Below, one piece after another: positions 34,369 through 44,147 of a DNA stretch of 62,438 nt (its first letter is position 1; the number at the start of each line of letters is the position of its first letter). This stretch comes from Streptomyces prunicolor NBRC 13075. Lineage in GTDB: Bacteria; Actinomycetota; Actinomycetes; Streptomycetales; Streptomycetaceae. The position numbers and the translations under genes are program-made. Where the stretch lies: the NCBI RefSeq assembly GCF_000367365.1, contig NZ_BARF01000030.1, positions 1-62,438 on the forward strand, written 5' to 3'. Below the pieces are notes generated by a model. The model was not told where the DNA came from. It searched no databases and saw nothing but the letters and a program-made list of their open reading frames with translations.

Positions 34369-35870
34369 GCACTCCAGTGACCACTCCGCTGGTGGAGGCG
34401 ACGGGAATCGTCAAGCGCTACGGCCCCACCGTCGCCCTCGCCGACGGTCAACTGACCGTGCTGCCCGGCGAGTCCCACGCCCTCGTCGGCCGCAACGGCG
34501 CCGGCAAGTCCACCCTCGTCACCGTCCTCACCGGACTCCAGGCCCCCGACGAGGGCACGGTCCGCTTCGACGGCGAGCCCGCGCCCCCGCTCACCGACCG
34601 CGACGCCTGGCGCGGCAAGGTCGCCTGCGTCTACCAAAAACCCACGGTCGTCCCCGAGTTGACGGTCGCCGAGAACCTCTTCATCAACCGTCAGCCGCAG
34701 TCCCGGGGCGGAATCATCAGCTGGCGCCGGCTCCGCACCGAGGCGGCCGAGCTCCTCGACACCTGGGACGTGCACGTCGACCCCGAGGCCCGTACCGCGG
34801 ACCTCAAGGTCGAGGACCGCCAAATGGTGGAGATCGCGCGGGCGTTGAGCTTCGGCGCCCGGTTCATCGTCCTCGACGAACCGACCGCCCAGCTCGACAA
34901 CCGGGAGATCGAGCGGCTCTTCACACGGATGCGGGCCCTCCAGGAGTCGGGCGTCACCTTCCTGTTCATCTCGCACCACCTCCAGGAGGTGTACGAGGTG
35001 TGCCAGACCGTCACCGTGCTGCGCGACGCCCGCTGGATCACGACCGCACCGGTCGCCGACCTCCCGCGCCGGGCCCTGGTGGAGGCGATGGCGGGGGAGT
35101 CGATCGCCGAACTGGAGGTCCAGCTCAGGGAGTTGGACACCAAGGCGCCCGTCCTCCTCGACGCACGCGGGCTCACCTCCGAGTCGTACGAGAACGTCGA
35201 TCTCACCGTCCGCCGGGGCGAGGTCGTCGGACTCGCCGGGTCCAGTGGCAGCGGCAAGGTCGAACTGGCCGAGTCCTTCACCGGGTTGTACACGCCGACC
35301 GGCGGCACCGCTCAACTCGACGGCGAGAAGCTGCCGTTCGGGGATGTGCAGGCCGCCCTGAAGGCCGGCGTCGGCTGCGTGCCGCGCGACCGACACGGGC
35401 AGGGGCTCGTCTTCGGCATGTCCATCGGGGACAACGCCACGATGACGGTCCTGGACCGGCTCGGCCGCTTCGGGTTCGTCGGCACCGAGCGCAAGCGCGC
35501 GTTCGCCACCGAGCTGATCGACCGGCTCGACATCCACACCGAGGGCCCCGAACAGCCCGTCTCCGACCTGTCCGGCGGCAACGCGCAGAAGGTCGTCATG
35601 GCCCGCGCGCTGGCCTCCGACCCCAGGCTGCTGGTCCTCATCAACCCCACCGCGGGCGTCGACGTGAAGTCCAAGGAATCACTGCTCGCCCGCATGGACA
35701 GCGCCCGCGACGACGGCACCGCCGTGCTCGTCGTCTCCGACGAACTCGACGACCTGCGGCGCTGCGACCGCGTCCTCGTCCTCTTCCACGGCCGTGTCGT
35801 CGCCGAGCACCCGGCGGGCTGGCGCGACCACGAGCTGATCGCCTCCATCGAAGGAGTGGACCATGGCTGA
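34365..35870 (+). CDS. CUT2-type sugar ABC transporter ATPase (RbsA-like)
   Basis: 501 residues with two fused nucleotide-binding domains, as in RbsA/MglA. Domain 1 has Walker A GRNGAGKST, Walker B FIVLDEPTAQLD and an altered signature (VEDRQMVEIARAL). Domain 2 has a degenerate Walker A (GSSGSGKVE), signature LSGGNAQKVVMARAL and the variant LLVLINPTAGVD in place of a canonical DEPT. Such asymmetry is normal for the family. It powers monosaccharide import. It overlaps both neighbours by 4-8 nt, showing translational coupling. Confidence 0.92.
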   Translation: MSTPVTTPLVEATGIVKRYGPTVALADGQLTVLPGESHALVGRNGAGKSTLVTVLTGLQAPDEGTVRFDGEPAPPLTDRDAWRGKVACVYQKPTVVPELTVAENLFINRQPQSRGGIISWRRLRTEAAELLDTWDVHVDPEARTADLKVEDRQMVEIARALSFGARFIVLDEPTAQLDNREIERLFTRMRALQESGVTFLFISHHLQEVYEVCQTVTVLRDARWITTAPVADLPRRALVEAMAGESIAELEVQLRELDTKAPVLLDARGLTSESYENVDLTVRRGEVVGLAGSSGSGKVELAESFTGLYTPTGGTAQLDGEKLPFGDVQAALKAGVGCVPRDRHGQGLVFGMSIGDNATMTVLDRLGRFGFVGTERKRAFATELIDRLDIHTEGPEQPVSDLSGGNAQKVVMARALASDPRLLVLINPTAGVDVKSKESLLARMDSARDDGTAVLVVSDELDDLRRCDRVLVLFHGRVVAEHPAGWRDHELIASIEGVDHG

Positions 35871-36891
35871 CACCAAGGCGGCCCCGCCGCTCGCCGCCCC
35901 ACGCGCCACCGGGGCGGGCTCGGCCCGCACGGTCCTGCTCCGCCGGGCCCGCGAACTCGCCCTCGTACCGGCCCTGTTGGTGCTTCTGGTGCTCGGCGCG
36001 ATCGTCAACGACTCGTTCCTCACCGAACGCAACCTGATCTCCATCCTGGGCGCCTCCGCCGCTCTCGCGATGGTGGTCCTCGCCGAGTCGCTGATCCTCA
36101 TCACCGGCAAGATCGACCTGTCGCTGGAGTCGGTGGTCGGCATCGCGCCCGCCATCGGCGCCCTGCTGGTCCTGCCGGCCGCCGAGTCCGGCTGGGGCAC
36201 GGAATGGTCGGCCCCGCTCGCCCTCGTCGCGATCCTCGTGGTCGGCGGGATCATCGGCGCCTTCAACGGCATCCTCGTGGTGAAGTTCAAGCTCAACGCC
36301 TTCATCGTCACCCTCGCCATGCTGATCGTGCTGCGCGGACTGCTGGTCGGCGCCACCAAGGGCAAGACGCTGTTCGGCATGCCCGACTCCTTCTTCATCT
36401 TGGCCACCAGCACCTTCCTGAACGTCCCGATGTCGGTGTGGCTGGCCGCGGTCTGCTTCGCGATCGCCGGGTTCGTGCTCAAGTACCACCGCGTCGGCCG
36501 CGCCCTCTACGCGATCGGCGGCAACCAGGAAGCGGCCCGCGCGGCCGGTATCCGCGTCGACCGGATGCTCCTCGGGGTCTCCGTCGTCGCCGGTGTCCTC
36601 GCCTCGGTGGGCGGCATCATGCAGACCGGCTACGTCGGCGCGATCAGCGCCAACCAGGGCAACAACATGATCTTCACCGTGATGGCGGCCGCGGTCATCG
36701 GCGGCATCAGCCTCGACGGCGGCAAGGGCACCATGTTCGGCGCCCTGACGGGCGTACTCCTCCTGGGAGTTGTCCAGAACCTCCTCACCCTCGCCCAGGT
36801 CCCGTCCTTCTGGATCCAGGCCATCTACGGCGGGATCATCCTGGTCGCCCTCATGATCGCCCGCGTGACGACCGGCCGCGCCCAGGACTGA
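35863..36891 (+). CDS. CUT2-type sugar ABC permease (RbsC-like)
   Basis: 342 residues, eight to ten hydrophobic helices. Family marks: FLTERNLISILGASAALAMVVLAESLILITGKIDLSLESV, GILVVKFKLNAFIVTLAMLIVLRG, and AIGGNQEAARAAGIRVDRM. It forms the membrane channel for the RbsB- and RbsA-like proteins. Its start overlaps the ATPase gene by 8 nt. Fuconate dehydratase follows 60 nt later in the same direction. Confidence 0.92.
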   Translation: MADTKAAPPLAAPRATGAGSARTVLLRRARELALVPALLVLLVLGAIVNDSFLTERNLISILGASAALAMVVLAESLILITGKIDLSLESVVGIAPAIGALLVLPAAESGWGTEWSAPLALVAILVVGGIIGAFNGILVVKFKLNAFIVTLAMLIVLRGLLVGATKGKTLFGMPDSFFILATSTFLNVPMSVWLAAVCFAIAGFVLKYHRVGRALYAIGGNQEAARAAGIRVDRMLLGVSVVAGVLASVGGIMQTGYVGAISANQGNNMIFTVMAAAVIGGISLDGGKGTMFGALTGVLLLGVVQNLLTLAQVPSFWIQAIYGGIILVALMIARVTTGRAQD

Positions 36892-36951
36892 CCCACCGGC
36901 CTCCGGCACCCGCACGGCACCGGATCCCTGTACCCGACCGAAAGGCCCTCC

Positions 36952-38301
36952 GTGTCCCCGATCCCCGGCCCCCTCGTCCGCGTCACCGCGGTCGAAACCT
37001 ACGACATCCGTTTCCCCACCTCGCGCGAGCTCGACGGCTCCGACGCGATGAACCCGGACCCCGACTACTCGGCCGCGTACGTCGTGCTGCGCACCGACGC
37101 GGCCGACGGGCACGAGGGACACGGGTTCTCCTTCACCATCGGGCGGGGCAACGAGGTCCAGGTCGCCGCGATCGACGCGCTGCGGGACCATGTGGTCGGC
37201 CGGTCCGTCGACGAACTCTGCGCGGATCCCGGGTCGTTGAACCGCGAGCTGATCGGCGACAGCCAACTCCGCTGGCTGGGGCCCGAGAAGGGCGTGATGC
37301 ACATGGCGATCGGGGCCGTGATCAACGCGGCCTGGGACCTCACCGCCAAGCGCGCCGGCAAACCGTTGTGGCAGCTCCTCGCCGACGCCGACCCCGAATG
37401 GCTCGTCAGCCAGATCGACTTCAGGTACATCAGTGATGCGCTGACTCCGGACGAGGCTCTGGACATCCTGCGCCGCGGCAGGGCGGGCGCGGAGGGCCGT
37501 AGGAACGTCCTGTCGGAGCGCGGCTTCCCCGCGTACACCACCTCCGCCGGGTGGCTCGGCTACGACGACGAGAAGCTCACGCGGCTCGCGGCGCAGGCCG
37601 TCGCCGACGGCTTCCGGCAGATCAAGCTGAAGGTCGGCGCGGACCTCGACGACGACATCCGCCGTTGCCGGGTGGCCCGTTCGGTGGTCGGACCCGATAT
37701 CCGCATGGCGATCGACGCCAACCAGCGCTGGGACGTGGCCGAGGCGATCCGCTGGACCAAGGCCCTTGCCGAGTTCGACCCGTACTGGATCGAGGAACCC
37801 ACCAGCCCCGACGACGTGTTGGGCCATGCCACTATCCGCGCCGCCGTCGCCCCGGTGAAGGTCGCCACCGGTGAACACGTCCAGAACCGCATCGTCTTCA
37901 AGCAGTTGCTCCAGGCCGGCGCCCTCGACGTCCTCCAGATAGACGCGGCACGCGTGGGCGGAGTCAACGAGAACCTCGCGATCCTGCTGCTCGCCGCGAA
38001 GTTCGGCGTCCCCGTCTGCCCGCACGCGGGCGGGGTCGGCCTGTGCGAACTCGTGCAGCATCTCTCGATGTTCGACTACCTCGCCGTCTCCGGCACCACC
38101 GACGACCGCGTGATCGAGTACGTCGATCATCTGCACGACCACTTCCTCGATCCGGTGATGATCCGCGAAGGTCACTACATGGCACCCACCACACCCGGGT
38201 TCTCGGCCACAATGCGGCCCGAGTCCATCGCGCGCTACACCTTCCCCGGCGGCACCTTCTGGGCCGCCGACCTCGACCGCCAGAAGGGACACGCGGCATG
38301 A
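36952..38301 (+). CDS. L-fuconate dehydratase (enolase superfamily)
   Basis: 449 residues of the mandelate-racemase branch. Catalytic Lys in FRQIKLKVG, metal ligands in [20 protein letters not shown] and ATGEHVQNR, and the general base His in CPHAGGVGL. Strong resemblance along the whole length to L-fuconate dehydratase (EC 4.2.1.68), the family of human ENOSF1, which makes 2-keto-3-deoxy-L-fuconate. GTG 36952 starts with a modest leader. Its last base overlaps the start of the dehydrogenase (ATGA), so the pathway genes are coupled. Confidence 0.92.
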   Translation: MSPIPGPLVRVTAVETYDIRFPTSRELDGSDAMNPDPDYSAAYVVLRTDAADGHEGHGFSFTIGRGNEVQVAAIDALRDHVVGRSVDELCADPGSLNRELIGDSQLRWLGPEKGVMHMAIGAVINAAWDLTAKRAGKPLWQLLADADPEWLVSQIDFRYISDALTPDEALDILRRGRAGAEGRRNVLSERGFPAYTTSAGWLGYDDEKLTRLAAQAVADGFRQIKLKVGADLDDDIRRCRVARSVVGPDIRMAIDANQRWDVAEAIRWTKALAEFDPYWIEEPTSPDDVLGHATIRAAVAPVKVATGEHVQNRIVFKQLLQAGALDVLQIDAARVGGVNENLAILLLAAKFGVPVCPHAGGVGLCELVQHLSMFDYLAVSGTTDDRVIEYVDHLHDHFLDPVMIREGHYMAPTTPGFSATMRPESIARYTFPGGTFWAADLDRQKGHAA

Positions 38302-39053
38302 CCGACTTCGAGGGCCTCAAGGCCCTGGTCACCGGCGGCGCCTCCGGCATCGGCCGGGCCACCGCCGAACTCCTCGCCGAACGCGGCGCGTCGGTCGCCG
38401 TCCTCGACCTCGACCCCAGCAGTGTCGAGAAGCCGCTGCTCGGCTACCGCGCCGACGTCACCGACGACGCCTCCGTACGACAGGCCGTCGCCGCCGCGGT
38501 CGCCGACCTCGGCGGACTCGACGTGGTGGTCAACAACGCGGGCATCGGCGCCCAGGGCACCGTCGAGGACAACGACGACGAGGAGTGGCACCGCGTCCTC
38601 AACGTCAACGTCATCGGCATGGTCCGCGTCGCCCGCGCCGCCCTCCCGCATCTGCGCGAGTCGTCCCGCGCGGCGATCGTCAACACCTGCTCCATCGCGG
38701 CCACCGCCGGACTCCCGCAGCGGGCCCTGTACAGCGCCACGAAGGGCGCCGTGTACTCCCTCACCCTCGCCATGGCCGCCGACCACCTGCGCGAGGGCGT
38801 CCGCGTCAACTGCGTCAACCCCGGTACGGCGGACACCCCTTGGGTCGGCCGGCTCCTCGACTCGGCCTCCGACCCGGCCGCCGAACGTGCCGCCCTGGCC
38901 GCCCGCCAGCCCTCCGGCCGCCTTGTCTCGGCGGCCGAAGTCGCGGGCGCCATCGCCTACTTGGCGAGCCCGCTGTCCGGCGCGACCACCGGTACCTCGC
39001 TCGCCGTGGACGGCGGCATGCAGGGGCTGCGGCTGAGGCCGGTGGGCCAGTGA
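38298..39053 (+). CDS. SDR dehydrogenase, probable 2-keto-3-deoxy-L-fuconate dehydrogenase
   Basis: 251 residues of the classical short-chain family: cofactor motif [20 protein letters not shown], and active-site [19 protein letters not shown] with Ser-Tyr-Lys. NAD preference is suggested by the acidic residue after strand 2 (VLDLDPSS). Between fuconate dehydratase and fucose dehydrogenase genes, the most likely reaction is oxidation of 2-keto-3-deoxy-L-fuconate to 2,4-diketo-3-deoxyfuconate; L-fucose dehydrogenase is the alternative. It overlaps both neighbours by 4 nt. Confidence 0.8.
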   Translation: MTDFEGLKALVTGGASGIGRATAELLAERGASVAVLDLDPSSVEKPLLGYRADVTDDASVRQAVAAAVADLGGLDVVVNNAGIGAQGTVEDNDDEEWHRVLNVNVIGMVRVARAALPHLRESSRAAIVNTCSIAATAGLPQRALYSATKGAVYSLTLAMAADHLREGVRVNCVNPGTADTPWVGRLLDSASDPAAERAALAARQPSGRLVSAAEVAGAIAYLASPLSGATTGTSLAVDGGMQGLRLRPVGQ

Positions 39054-40027
39054 GCGCCCTCGGCAGCAGCGGCGTCGAGGTCGGTGGGCTCGGCCTCGGT
39101 ACCGCGCCCCTTGCCAACCTGTTCACCGAAGTCACCGACGAGCAGGCGCACTTGGCCGTCGACACCGCCTGGCAACAGGGCATCCGGTACTTCGACACCG
39201 CGCCCCACTACGGCATCGGCCTCTCCGAGCGCCGCCTCGGAGCCGCGCTGCGCGACCGCCCGCGCGCGGAGTACACGATCTCCACCAAGGTCGGCCGCCG
39301 CCTGGAACCCGTGGAGACGGTGACCGGCGACGACCTCGCCAACGGCTTCGCCGTGCCCGCCACGCTGCGCCGGGTCTGGGACTTCAGCGCCGACGGGATC
39401 CGCCGCACCCTGGACGCCAGCCTGGAACGGCTCGGCCTCGACCACGTCGACGTCGTCTACCTCCACGACCCCGACGACCACGCCGAACAGGCCTTCCGCG
39501 AGGGCTATCCGACTCTGGAGAAGCTCCGCGCGGAGGGCGTCGTCGGCGCGATCGGCGCGGGCATGAACCAGGCCGAGATGCTCACCCGCTTCGTCCAGGA
39601 CACCGACGTGGACGTGGTGTTGTGCGCGGGCCGCTACACCCTGCTCGACCAGAGCGCCCTCGCCGAACTGCTCCCGGCCGCCGTCGCTCGCGGCAAGTCG
39701 GTGGTCATCGGCGGGGCCTTCAACTCCGGTCTGCTGGCGGACCCGAAGCCGGACGCGACCTACAACTACGCCCAGGCGCCGGCGGAGTTGCTGGACCGCG
39801 CCCTGCGCATGAAGACCGTCGCCGAGCACCACGGCATCACGCTGCGCGCCGCCGCCCTCGCCTTCTGCGCAGCTCATCCGGCCGTGGCGAGCGTCCTGGT
39901 CGGCGCCCGGTCGGCGGCCGAAGTACGGGACTGCGCCGAGCAGTTCACCACCGTCGTGCCCGCCGCGTTCTGGCAGGAGCTGCGGGACACGGGTCTCCTG
40001 TCGACGGATGCCCCCGTCCCTACCTAG
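39050..40027 (+). CDS. Aldo-keto reductase, probable L-fucose 1-dehydrogenase
   Basis: 325 residues from a GTG overlapping the preceding stop (GTGA). An AKR barrel with catalytic Asp and Tyr in RYFDTAPHYG, Lys in TISTKVGR and His in VDVVYLHDPDDH. The family includes the D-threo-aldose/L-fucose dehydrogenases that oxidise L-fucose to L-fucono-1,5-lactone with NAD(P). The operon needs exactly this step, because a lactonase and fuconate dehydratase are both present. A RhaM-like mutarotase follows 9 nt downstream. Confidence 0.85.
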   Translation: MSALGSSGVEVGGLGLGTAPLANLFTEVTDEQAHLAVDTAWQQGIRYFDTAPHYGIGLSERRLGAALRDRPRAEYTISTKVGRRLEPVETVTGDDLANGFAVPATLRRVWDFSADGIRRTLDASLERLGLDHVDVVYLHDPDDHAEQAFREGYPTLEKLRAEGVVGAIGAGMNQAEMLTRFVQDTDVDVVLCAGRYTLLDQSALAELLPAAVARGKSVVIGGAFNSGLLADPKPDATYNYAQAPAELLDRALRMKTVAEHHGITLRAAALAFCAAHPAVASVLVGARSAAEVRDCAEQFTTVVPAAFWQELRDTGLLSTDAPVPT

Positions 40028-40035
40028 GAGCCGTC

Positions 40036-40350
40036 ATGAGAGTCGCCCTGCACACAAAAGTCCGACCCGACCGCATCGCCGAGTACGAGAGTGCCCACCA
40101 CGACGTCCCCAAGGAACTCGCCGCCGCGATCCGCGCCGCCGGTGCCACCTCCTGGACGATCTGGCGCAGCGGCACCGACCTCTTCCACGTCCTGGAATGC
40201 GACGACTACGCCCGTCTGCTCGCCGAGTTGGACCAGCTCCCGGTGAACGTCGCCTGGCAGGCGCGCATGGCCCAGTACCTCAGCGTGGTGCACGACTACT
40301 CCGGCCAGGGCGCCGACGCGAGCCTGCCGGTCGTATGGGAGCTGCCATGA
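40036..40350 (+). CDS. L-rhamnose/L-fucose mutarotase-like protein (RhaM/FucU-type dimeric barrel)
   Basis: 104 residues of the DUF718/RhaM family: VALHTKVRPDRIAEYESAHHDVPKELAAAIRAAGATSWTIWRSGTDLFHVLECDDY, where the His residues serve in catalysis. These proteins interconvert alpha and beta anomers of 6-deoxyhexoses. L-rhamnose is the classical substrate, but the operon suggests L-fucose. TAGGAG lies upstream of ATG 40036. Overlaps the lactonase start by 4 nt. Confidence 0.85.
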   Translation: MRVALHTKVRPDRIAEYESAHHDVPKELAAAIRAAGATSWTIWRSGTDLFHVLECDDYARLLAELDQLPVNVAWQARMAQYLSVVHDYSGQGADASLPVVWELP

Positions 40351-41186
40351 CGGTCGACGCCCACCACCACGTCTGGGACCTGTCCGTCCGCGACCAGGAC
40401 TGGATCACCGGCCCCGAACTCCAGCCGCTGCGCCGGGACTTCAGCATCGCCGACCTCGCGCCCGAGGCCCGCGCGGCCGGCGTCGACCGGACCGTCCTCG
40501 TCCAGACGATCACCGTCGCCGAGGAGACCCCCGAGTTCCTGGCCCTCGCCGACACACACGACCTGATCGCCGGAGTCGTCGGCTGGACCGACCTCACCCG
40601 CCCCGACATCGCCGACGAACTGGCCCGCCTGCGCGAACTCCCCGGCGGCCGTTACCTCAAGGGCATCCGCCACCAGGTACAGGGCGAGCCCGACCCGAAC
40701 TGGCTGCTGCGCCCGGACGTACGCCGAGGCCTCACCGCCGTCGCCGACGCGGGACTCGTCTACGACCTGCTGGTCCTGCCCCACCAGTTCCCGGCCGGCG
40801 TCCAGGTCGCCGCGTCCCTGCCCCAACTCGCCTTCGTCCTCGATCACTTGGGCAAGCCGCCCATAGCGTCGGGCCGGCTGGAGCCGTGGGAGACAGCTCT
40901 GCGTTCCCTCGCCGCGCTCCCCAACACGTACTGCAAACTGTCCGGCCTGGTCACCGAGGCCGACTGGAAGACCTGGCGCACGGAGGACCTGCACCCCTAC
41001 GCGGACACCGCACTCGACGCCTTCGGCCCGAGCCGCCTGATGTTCGGCTCCGACTGGCCGGTGTGCACCCTGGCGGCGACGTACGGCCAAGTCGTGGACT
41101 CGGCGGGCGAGTTGACCGACGATCTCAGTGCGGCCGAACGCGCCGACGTCTTCGAGGGCACCGCCACCCGCGTCTACGGCCTCTGA
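40347..41186 (+). CDS. Amidohydrolase-2 family, probable L-fuconolactonase
   Basis: 279 residues. VDAHHHVWDLS gives the N-terminal His pair, with later LDHLGKPP and the C-terminal Asp in MFGSDWPVCTL, the COG3618 pattern shared by L-fuconolactone and L-rhamnonolactone hydrolases. It would open L-fucono-1,5-lactone to L-fuconate, which the dehydratase uses. It is the last gene of the operon. Its final seven codons and stop are repeated 34 nt further on (41197-41220). Confidence 0.85.
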   Translation: MTVDAHHHVWDLSVRDQDWITGPELQPLRRDFSIADLAPEARAAGVDRTVLVQTITVAEETPEFLALADTHDLIAGVVGWTDLTRPDIADELARLRELPGGRYLKGIRHQVQGEPDPNWLLRPDVRRGLTAVADAGLVYDLLVLPHQFPAGVQVAASLPQLAFVLDHLGKPPIASGRLEPWETALRSLAALPNTYCKLSGLVTEADWKTWRTEDLHPYADTALDAFGPSRLMFGSDWPVCTLAATYGQVVDSAGELTDDLSAAERADVFEGTATRVYGL

Positions 41187-41220
41187 TCTTCCGTCGCCAC
41201 CCGTGTCTACGGTCTCTGAG
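41163..41220. repeat. 24-bp direct duplication of the lactonase 3' end
   Basis: 41163-41186 and 41197-41220 differ at two third-codon positions; both encode ATRVYGL plus stop on the plus strand. The second copy holds the stop codon and last codons of the convergent lipase maturation factor gene. This looks like a small tandem duplication. Confidence 0.75.
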
Positions 41221-42628
41221 TCATCGCAGCCAACCGCGTCGGCGGCAGATACTCCCGCACGAACGTCCGCTCCCAGCACGCGCCCGTCTCCCGCAACTCC
41301 CGCCAGCTCGTGTACCGGTAGCGGAAGAGACGGGCACGGATGTAGCGCGGGGGCGCGTCGGGCGGGAACGGGGAGCTGCGCAGGAGTCCTAGCGTGTCGC
41401 GGTCGTTCTCCAGGAGGCGCTCCACCAGGGCGCCGAACCACGGCTCCGCGTAGCCGGGGGAGAGGGCCGCGAACCACATCATCCAGTCCAGCCGCAGGTG
41501 GTACGGCGCGAACTGGCGTGGCCAGCGCCGTGGATCGCCGGGCTTGCCCCTGAACTCGTACTCCCGCCAGCCGGAGTCCTCGCGGGGTACGGCGTCCGTC
41601 GTGCCCTCGATCACCACCTCGTGGCGGATGCGGCCGACGGTGCCGAACGCGCCGTAGGAATTGACCAGATGGAGCGGGTCGAAGGAGCGGTTCATGATCT
41701 GGCGGCGGGAGATCATGTTGCGGACCGGGCGGTGGCTGAGCCAGAGGAGGAGGGCGGCCACGGTGAGGACCGCGGCCTCGTACCAGACGGGCGGGCCGGG
41801 TGCGGGCGGCGGTGTGTGCGGGAAACGGATCGCGGACAGGGCCAGCGTGATGGTGATCCAGTTCAGCCAGGAGAAGTTGCCGGACAGGACCAGCCACAGC
41901 TGGGTGGCGATCATCAGGGACGCGGCGGCCGTCGCGATCGGCTGAGGGGTGAACAGCAGCACGGGGACGACGAGTTGGGTGACGTGGTTGGCCGCCACCT
42001 CCACCCGGTGCAGGGGTCGGGGGAGGTGGTGGAAGAACCAGCTCAGCGGGCCCGGCATCGGCTGTGTCTCGTGGTGGAAGTCCAGGCAGGTCAGTTTCCG
42101 CCAGCACGCGTCGCCGCGCAGCTTGATCAGACCCGCGCCGAACTCCACGCGGAAGAGGATCCAACGGAGCAGGAACAGCACCAGCACCGGCGGGGCCACC
42201 TTGTCGTTGCCGAGGAAGACGGCCAGGAAGCCGACCTCCAGCAGCAGTGACTCCCAGCCGAACGCGTACCAGGTCTGGCCGACGTTGACGATCGACAGGT
42301 ACAGCACCCAGGGGACCAGCCACAGCAACATCCCGCCCCAGAGCGGCAGGTGGGAATCGAGTCCGGCGGCCAGTGCGGCCGACACCGCGCAGCCCGTCCA
42401 TGCGCAGGCCGCGAAGAAGCGGTCCGTGTAGTGGAGTTGGAAGATGCTCGGGGCCCGGCGGAAGGGCGTCAGGGAGAGGAGGCGGGGGATCGGCAGCATG
42501 CCGTGTTCGCCGATCAGCGGGCGGAACTGCCGGGCTGCCGTGAGGAACGCGACCAGGTAGACACCGGCCAGGGCCCGCTGGAAGACCAGTCGGCTCAGCC
42601 AGTAGTCGGGTGCGGTGAACCATTCCAC
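41207..42628 (-). CDS. Lipase maturation factor family membrane protein
   Basis: About 473 residues with eight or more hydrophobic helices and the LMF1-type pattern: EWFTAPDYWLSRLVFQRALAGVYLVAFL, WQTWYAFGWESLLLEVGFLAVF-like helix, LRWILFRVEFGAGLIKLRGDACWRKLTCLDFHHETQPMPGP and NSYGAFGTVGRIRHEVVIEGT. In animals LMF1 folds lipases in the ER; the bacterial role is unproven, perhaps folding of exported lipases. GTG 42628 was chosen since it gives the family N-terminus; GGAGG lies 12-16 nt upstream, so a start at ATG 42679 is possible. Divergent from the lipoprotein gene. Confidence 0.85.
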   Translation of the reverse strand: MEWFTAPDYWLSRLVFQRALAGVYLVAFLTAARQFRPLIGEHGMLPIPRLLSLTPFRRAPSIFQLHYTDRFFAACAWTGCAVSAALAAGLDSHLPLWGGMLLWLVPWVLYLSIVNVGQTWYAFGWESLLLEVGFLAVFLGNDKVAPPVLVLFLLRWILFRVEFGAGLIKLRGDACWRKLTCLDFHHETQPMPGPLSWFFHHLPRPLHRVEVAANHVTQLVVPVLLFTPQPIATAAASLMIATQLWLVLSGNFSWLNWITITLALSAIRFPHTPPPAPGPPVWYEAAVLTVAALLLWLSHRPVRNMISRRQIMNRSFDPLHLVNSYGAFGTVGRIRHEVVIEGTTDAVPREDSGWREYEFRGKPGDPRRWPRQFAPYHLRLDWMMWFAALSPGYAEPWFGALVERLLENDRDTLGLLRSSPFPPDAPPRYIRARLFRYRYTSWRELRETGACWERTFVREYLPPTRLAAMTQRP

Positions 42629-42791
42629 GGCCGTGCGCTCCTCCCTCCATCGTCCGTCGTGCCTCAGCGGACCGTCCATCGTCGCGCTCGGTGAACCGTC
42701 GCTCTCCGTGTTCCGTGGTTCCGGTTGCGTAACCCAAGTGGGTGAAGCAGACAATAGTGGCGAATCACCCGGCTTGAGGCGGGAGTACACG

Positions 42792-44132
42792 GTGCGCATA
42801 TCCACCGGAACCATCGCCACGGCCTGCGCGCTCTCGGCGACGCTCCTCGTCGCCGGGTGCGGCGGCGACGGCGGCAAGGACACGAAGTCGAGCGGCGAGG
42901 TCTTCCTCCAGCCCGTCGCGGCGCAGGGCCCCGACCCGTTCACGGACTCCACGGCCACCGCGCCGAGCACCCCATCACGGGTCACCCGAACGCCGCAGTC
43001 CACACCTCCGGGGTCGACGCCGATGCGGCCGACGCCCACGGGGACCGTATCCGCACCCTCCGGCCGCATGCGCACCGTCTCCGGCGCCACACCCGGCCTG
43101 TACGGCGGGACCGCGCGGAGCGGCAGTTGCGACGTGGAGCGGCAGGTCGCCTATCTCACCGGCGACCAGGCCAAGGCCCGTGCCTTCGCGCAGGCCGAGG
43201 GGATCTCCCCGGGCGGGATCCCCGGCTATCTGCGCGGGCTCACCTCGGTCGTGCTGCGCGCCGACACCCAGGTCACCAACCACGGGTTCCGGGACGCCCG
43301 GGTGACCGGCTTCCAGTCGGTCCTCCAGGCCGGTACCGCCGTCCTCGTCGACAACCGGGGCGTGCCCCGGGTCCGCTGCGCCTGCGGCAACCCGCTCAAG
43401 GCGGGTGCGGCGAGCGGGGGCGCCGCAGGCAACAGCGGGAGGCCCTGGTCCGGGTTCCGACCCGCCGAGGTGGTCGTGGTGACGCCGGCGCCCCAGGTGA
43501 TCACCAACATCACGATCATCAACATCGTCGACAACGCGTGGATCGAACGGCCCCTCGGCCATCGCGGGCCCCACCACGACCACGTCGTACCCCGGCCGCC
43601 GCACATGACGCCAACGCCGACCCCGACCCTGACACCGTCCCGTACGGGTCCGTCGCCGCGACCGCACGACAGCGGGTCCAGCGCCTCACCCGGCGACACG
43701 AGCCCCTCGACCGGCAGCGGTACAAGCCCCACGCCGAGCGCTTCCCCGAGCGACGGTCAGAGCGTCGCCCCGGAGAAGTCGGCCACCGACTGCGTCACCC
43801 CGACCGTCACCGTGACCCCCGGCGCGACCGGCGACCCGGCGGCGCAGGTCCCGTCCCCGGGTGCCACGGACTGCCCCGCCGCCACCGTCACGGCCACCCC
43901 GACGACCAGCCCACCCGGCACCACGCTCACACCGTCGCCGCGCGGCACCACCCCGAGCGCCGAGTCGCTCGTACCGGATCCGTCCCAGGACCAGGACCAG
44001 GGCTCCCCGGACGAGATCGGTCCGCCGACCGTCCCCGAGACCCCTGACCTGCCCGACGGCGGCGGGCTGATCCCCGACGACACCACCACCGGCAGCATTT
44101 TCGACAGCCCCACGAGCGTGTTCGACAGCTGA
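42792..44132 (+). CDS. DUF6777-like lipoprotein with long Pro/Thr/Ser tail
   Basis: 446 residues from GTG 42792. A lipoprotein signal ends LLVAGC with Cys23. A Thr/Pro linker leads to a folded domain (about 110-250; GGTARSGSCDVERQVAYLTGDQAKARAFAQAEG, then FQAGTAVLVDNRGVPRVRCACGNPL), which matches the recently named DUF6777. The second half (about 275-446) is low-complexity Pro, Thr and Ser, suited to spanning the cell wall. Function unknown. Probably anchored outside the membrane. Confidence 0.8.
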   Translation: MRISTGTIATACALSATLLVAGCGGDGGKDTKSSGEVFLQPVAAQGPDPFTDSTATAPSTPSRVTRTPQSTPPGSTPMRPTPTGTVSAPSGRMRTVSGATPGLYGGTARSGSCDVERQVAYLTGDQAKARAFAQAEGISPGGIPGYLRGLTSVVLRADTQVTNHGFRDARVTGFQSVLQAGTAVLVDNRGVPRVRCACGNPLKAGAASGGAAGNSGRPWSGFRPAEVVVVTPAPQVITNITIINIVDNAWIERPLGHRGPHHDHVVPRPPHMTPTPTPTLTPSRTGPSPRPHDSGSSASPGDTSPSTGSGTSPTPSASPSDGQSVAPEKSATDCVTPTVTVTPGATGDPAAQVPSPGATDCPAATVTATPTTSPPGTTLTPSPRGTTPSAESLVPDPSQDQDQGSPDEIGPPTVPETPDLPDGGGLIPDDTTTGSIFDSPTSVFDS

Positions 44133-44147
44133 TCGCGCACGCGGCGA

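Noticed and set aside
35641..38292. 883-codon minus-strand frame over the fucose permease and fuconate dehydratase
   Set aside because: Antisense of two well-identified genes; no start context and low-complexity acidic sequence.
40036..41186. L-rhamnose rather than L-fucose pathway
   Set aside because: The mutarotase and lactonase families fit either sugar, but the dehydratase matches fuconate dehydratase along its length and no rhamnonate dehydratase or rhamnulose kinase is present.
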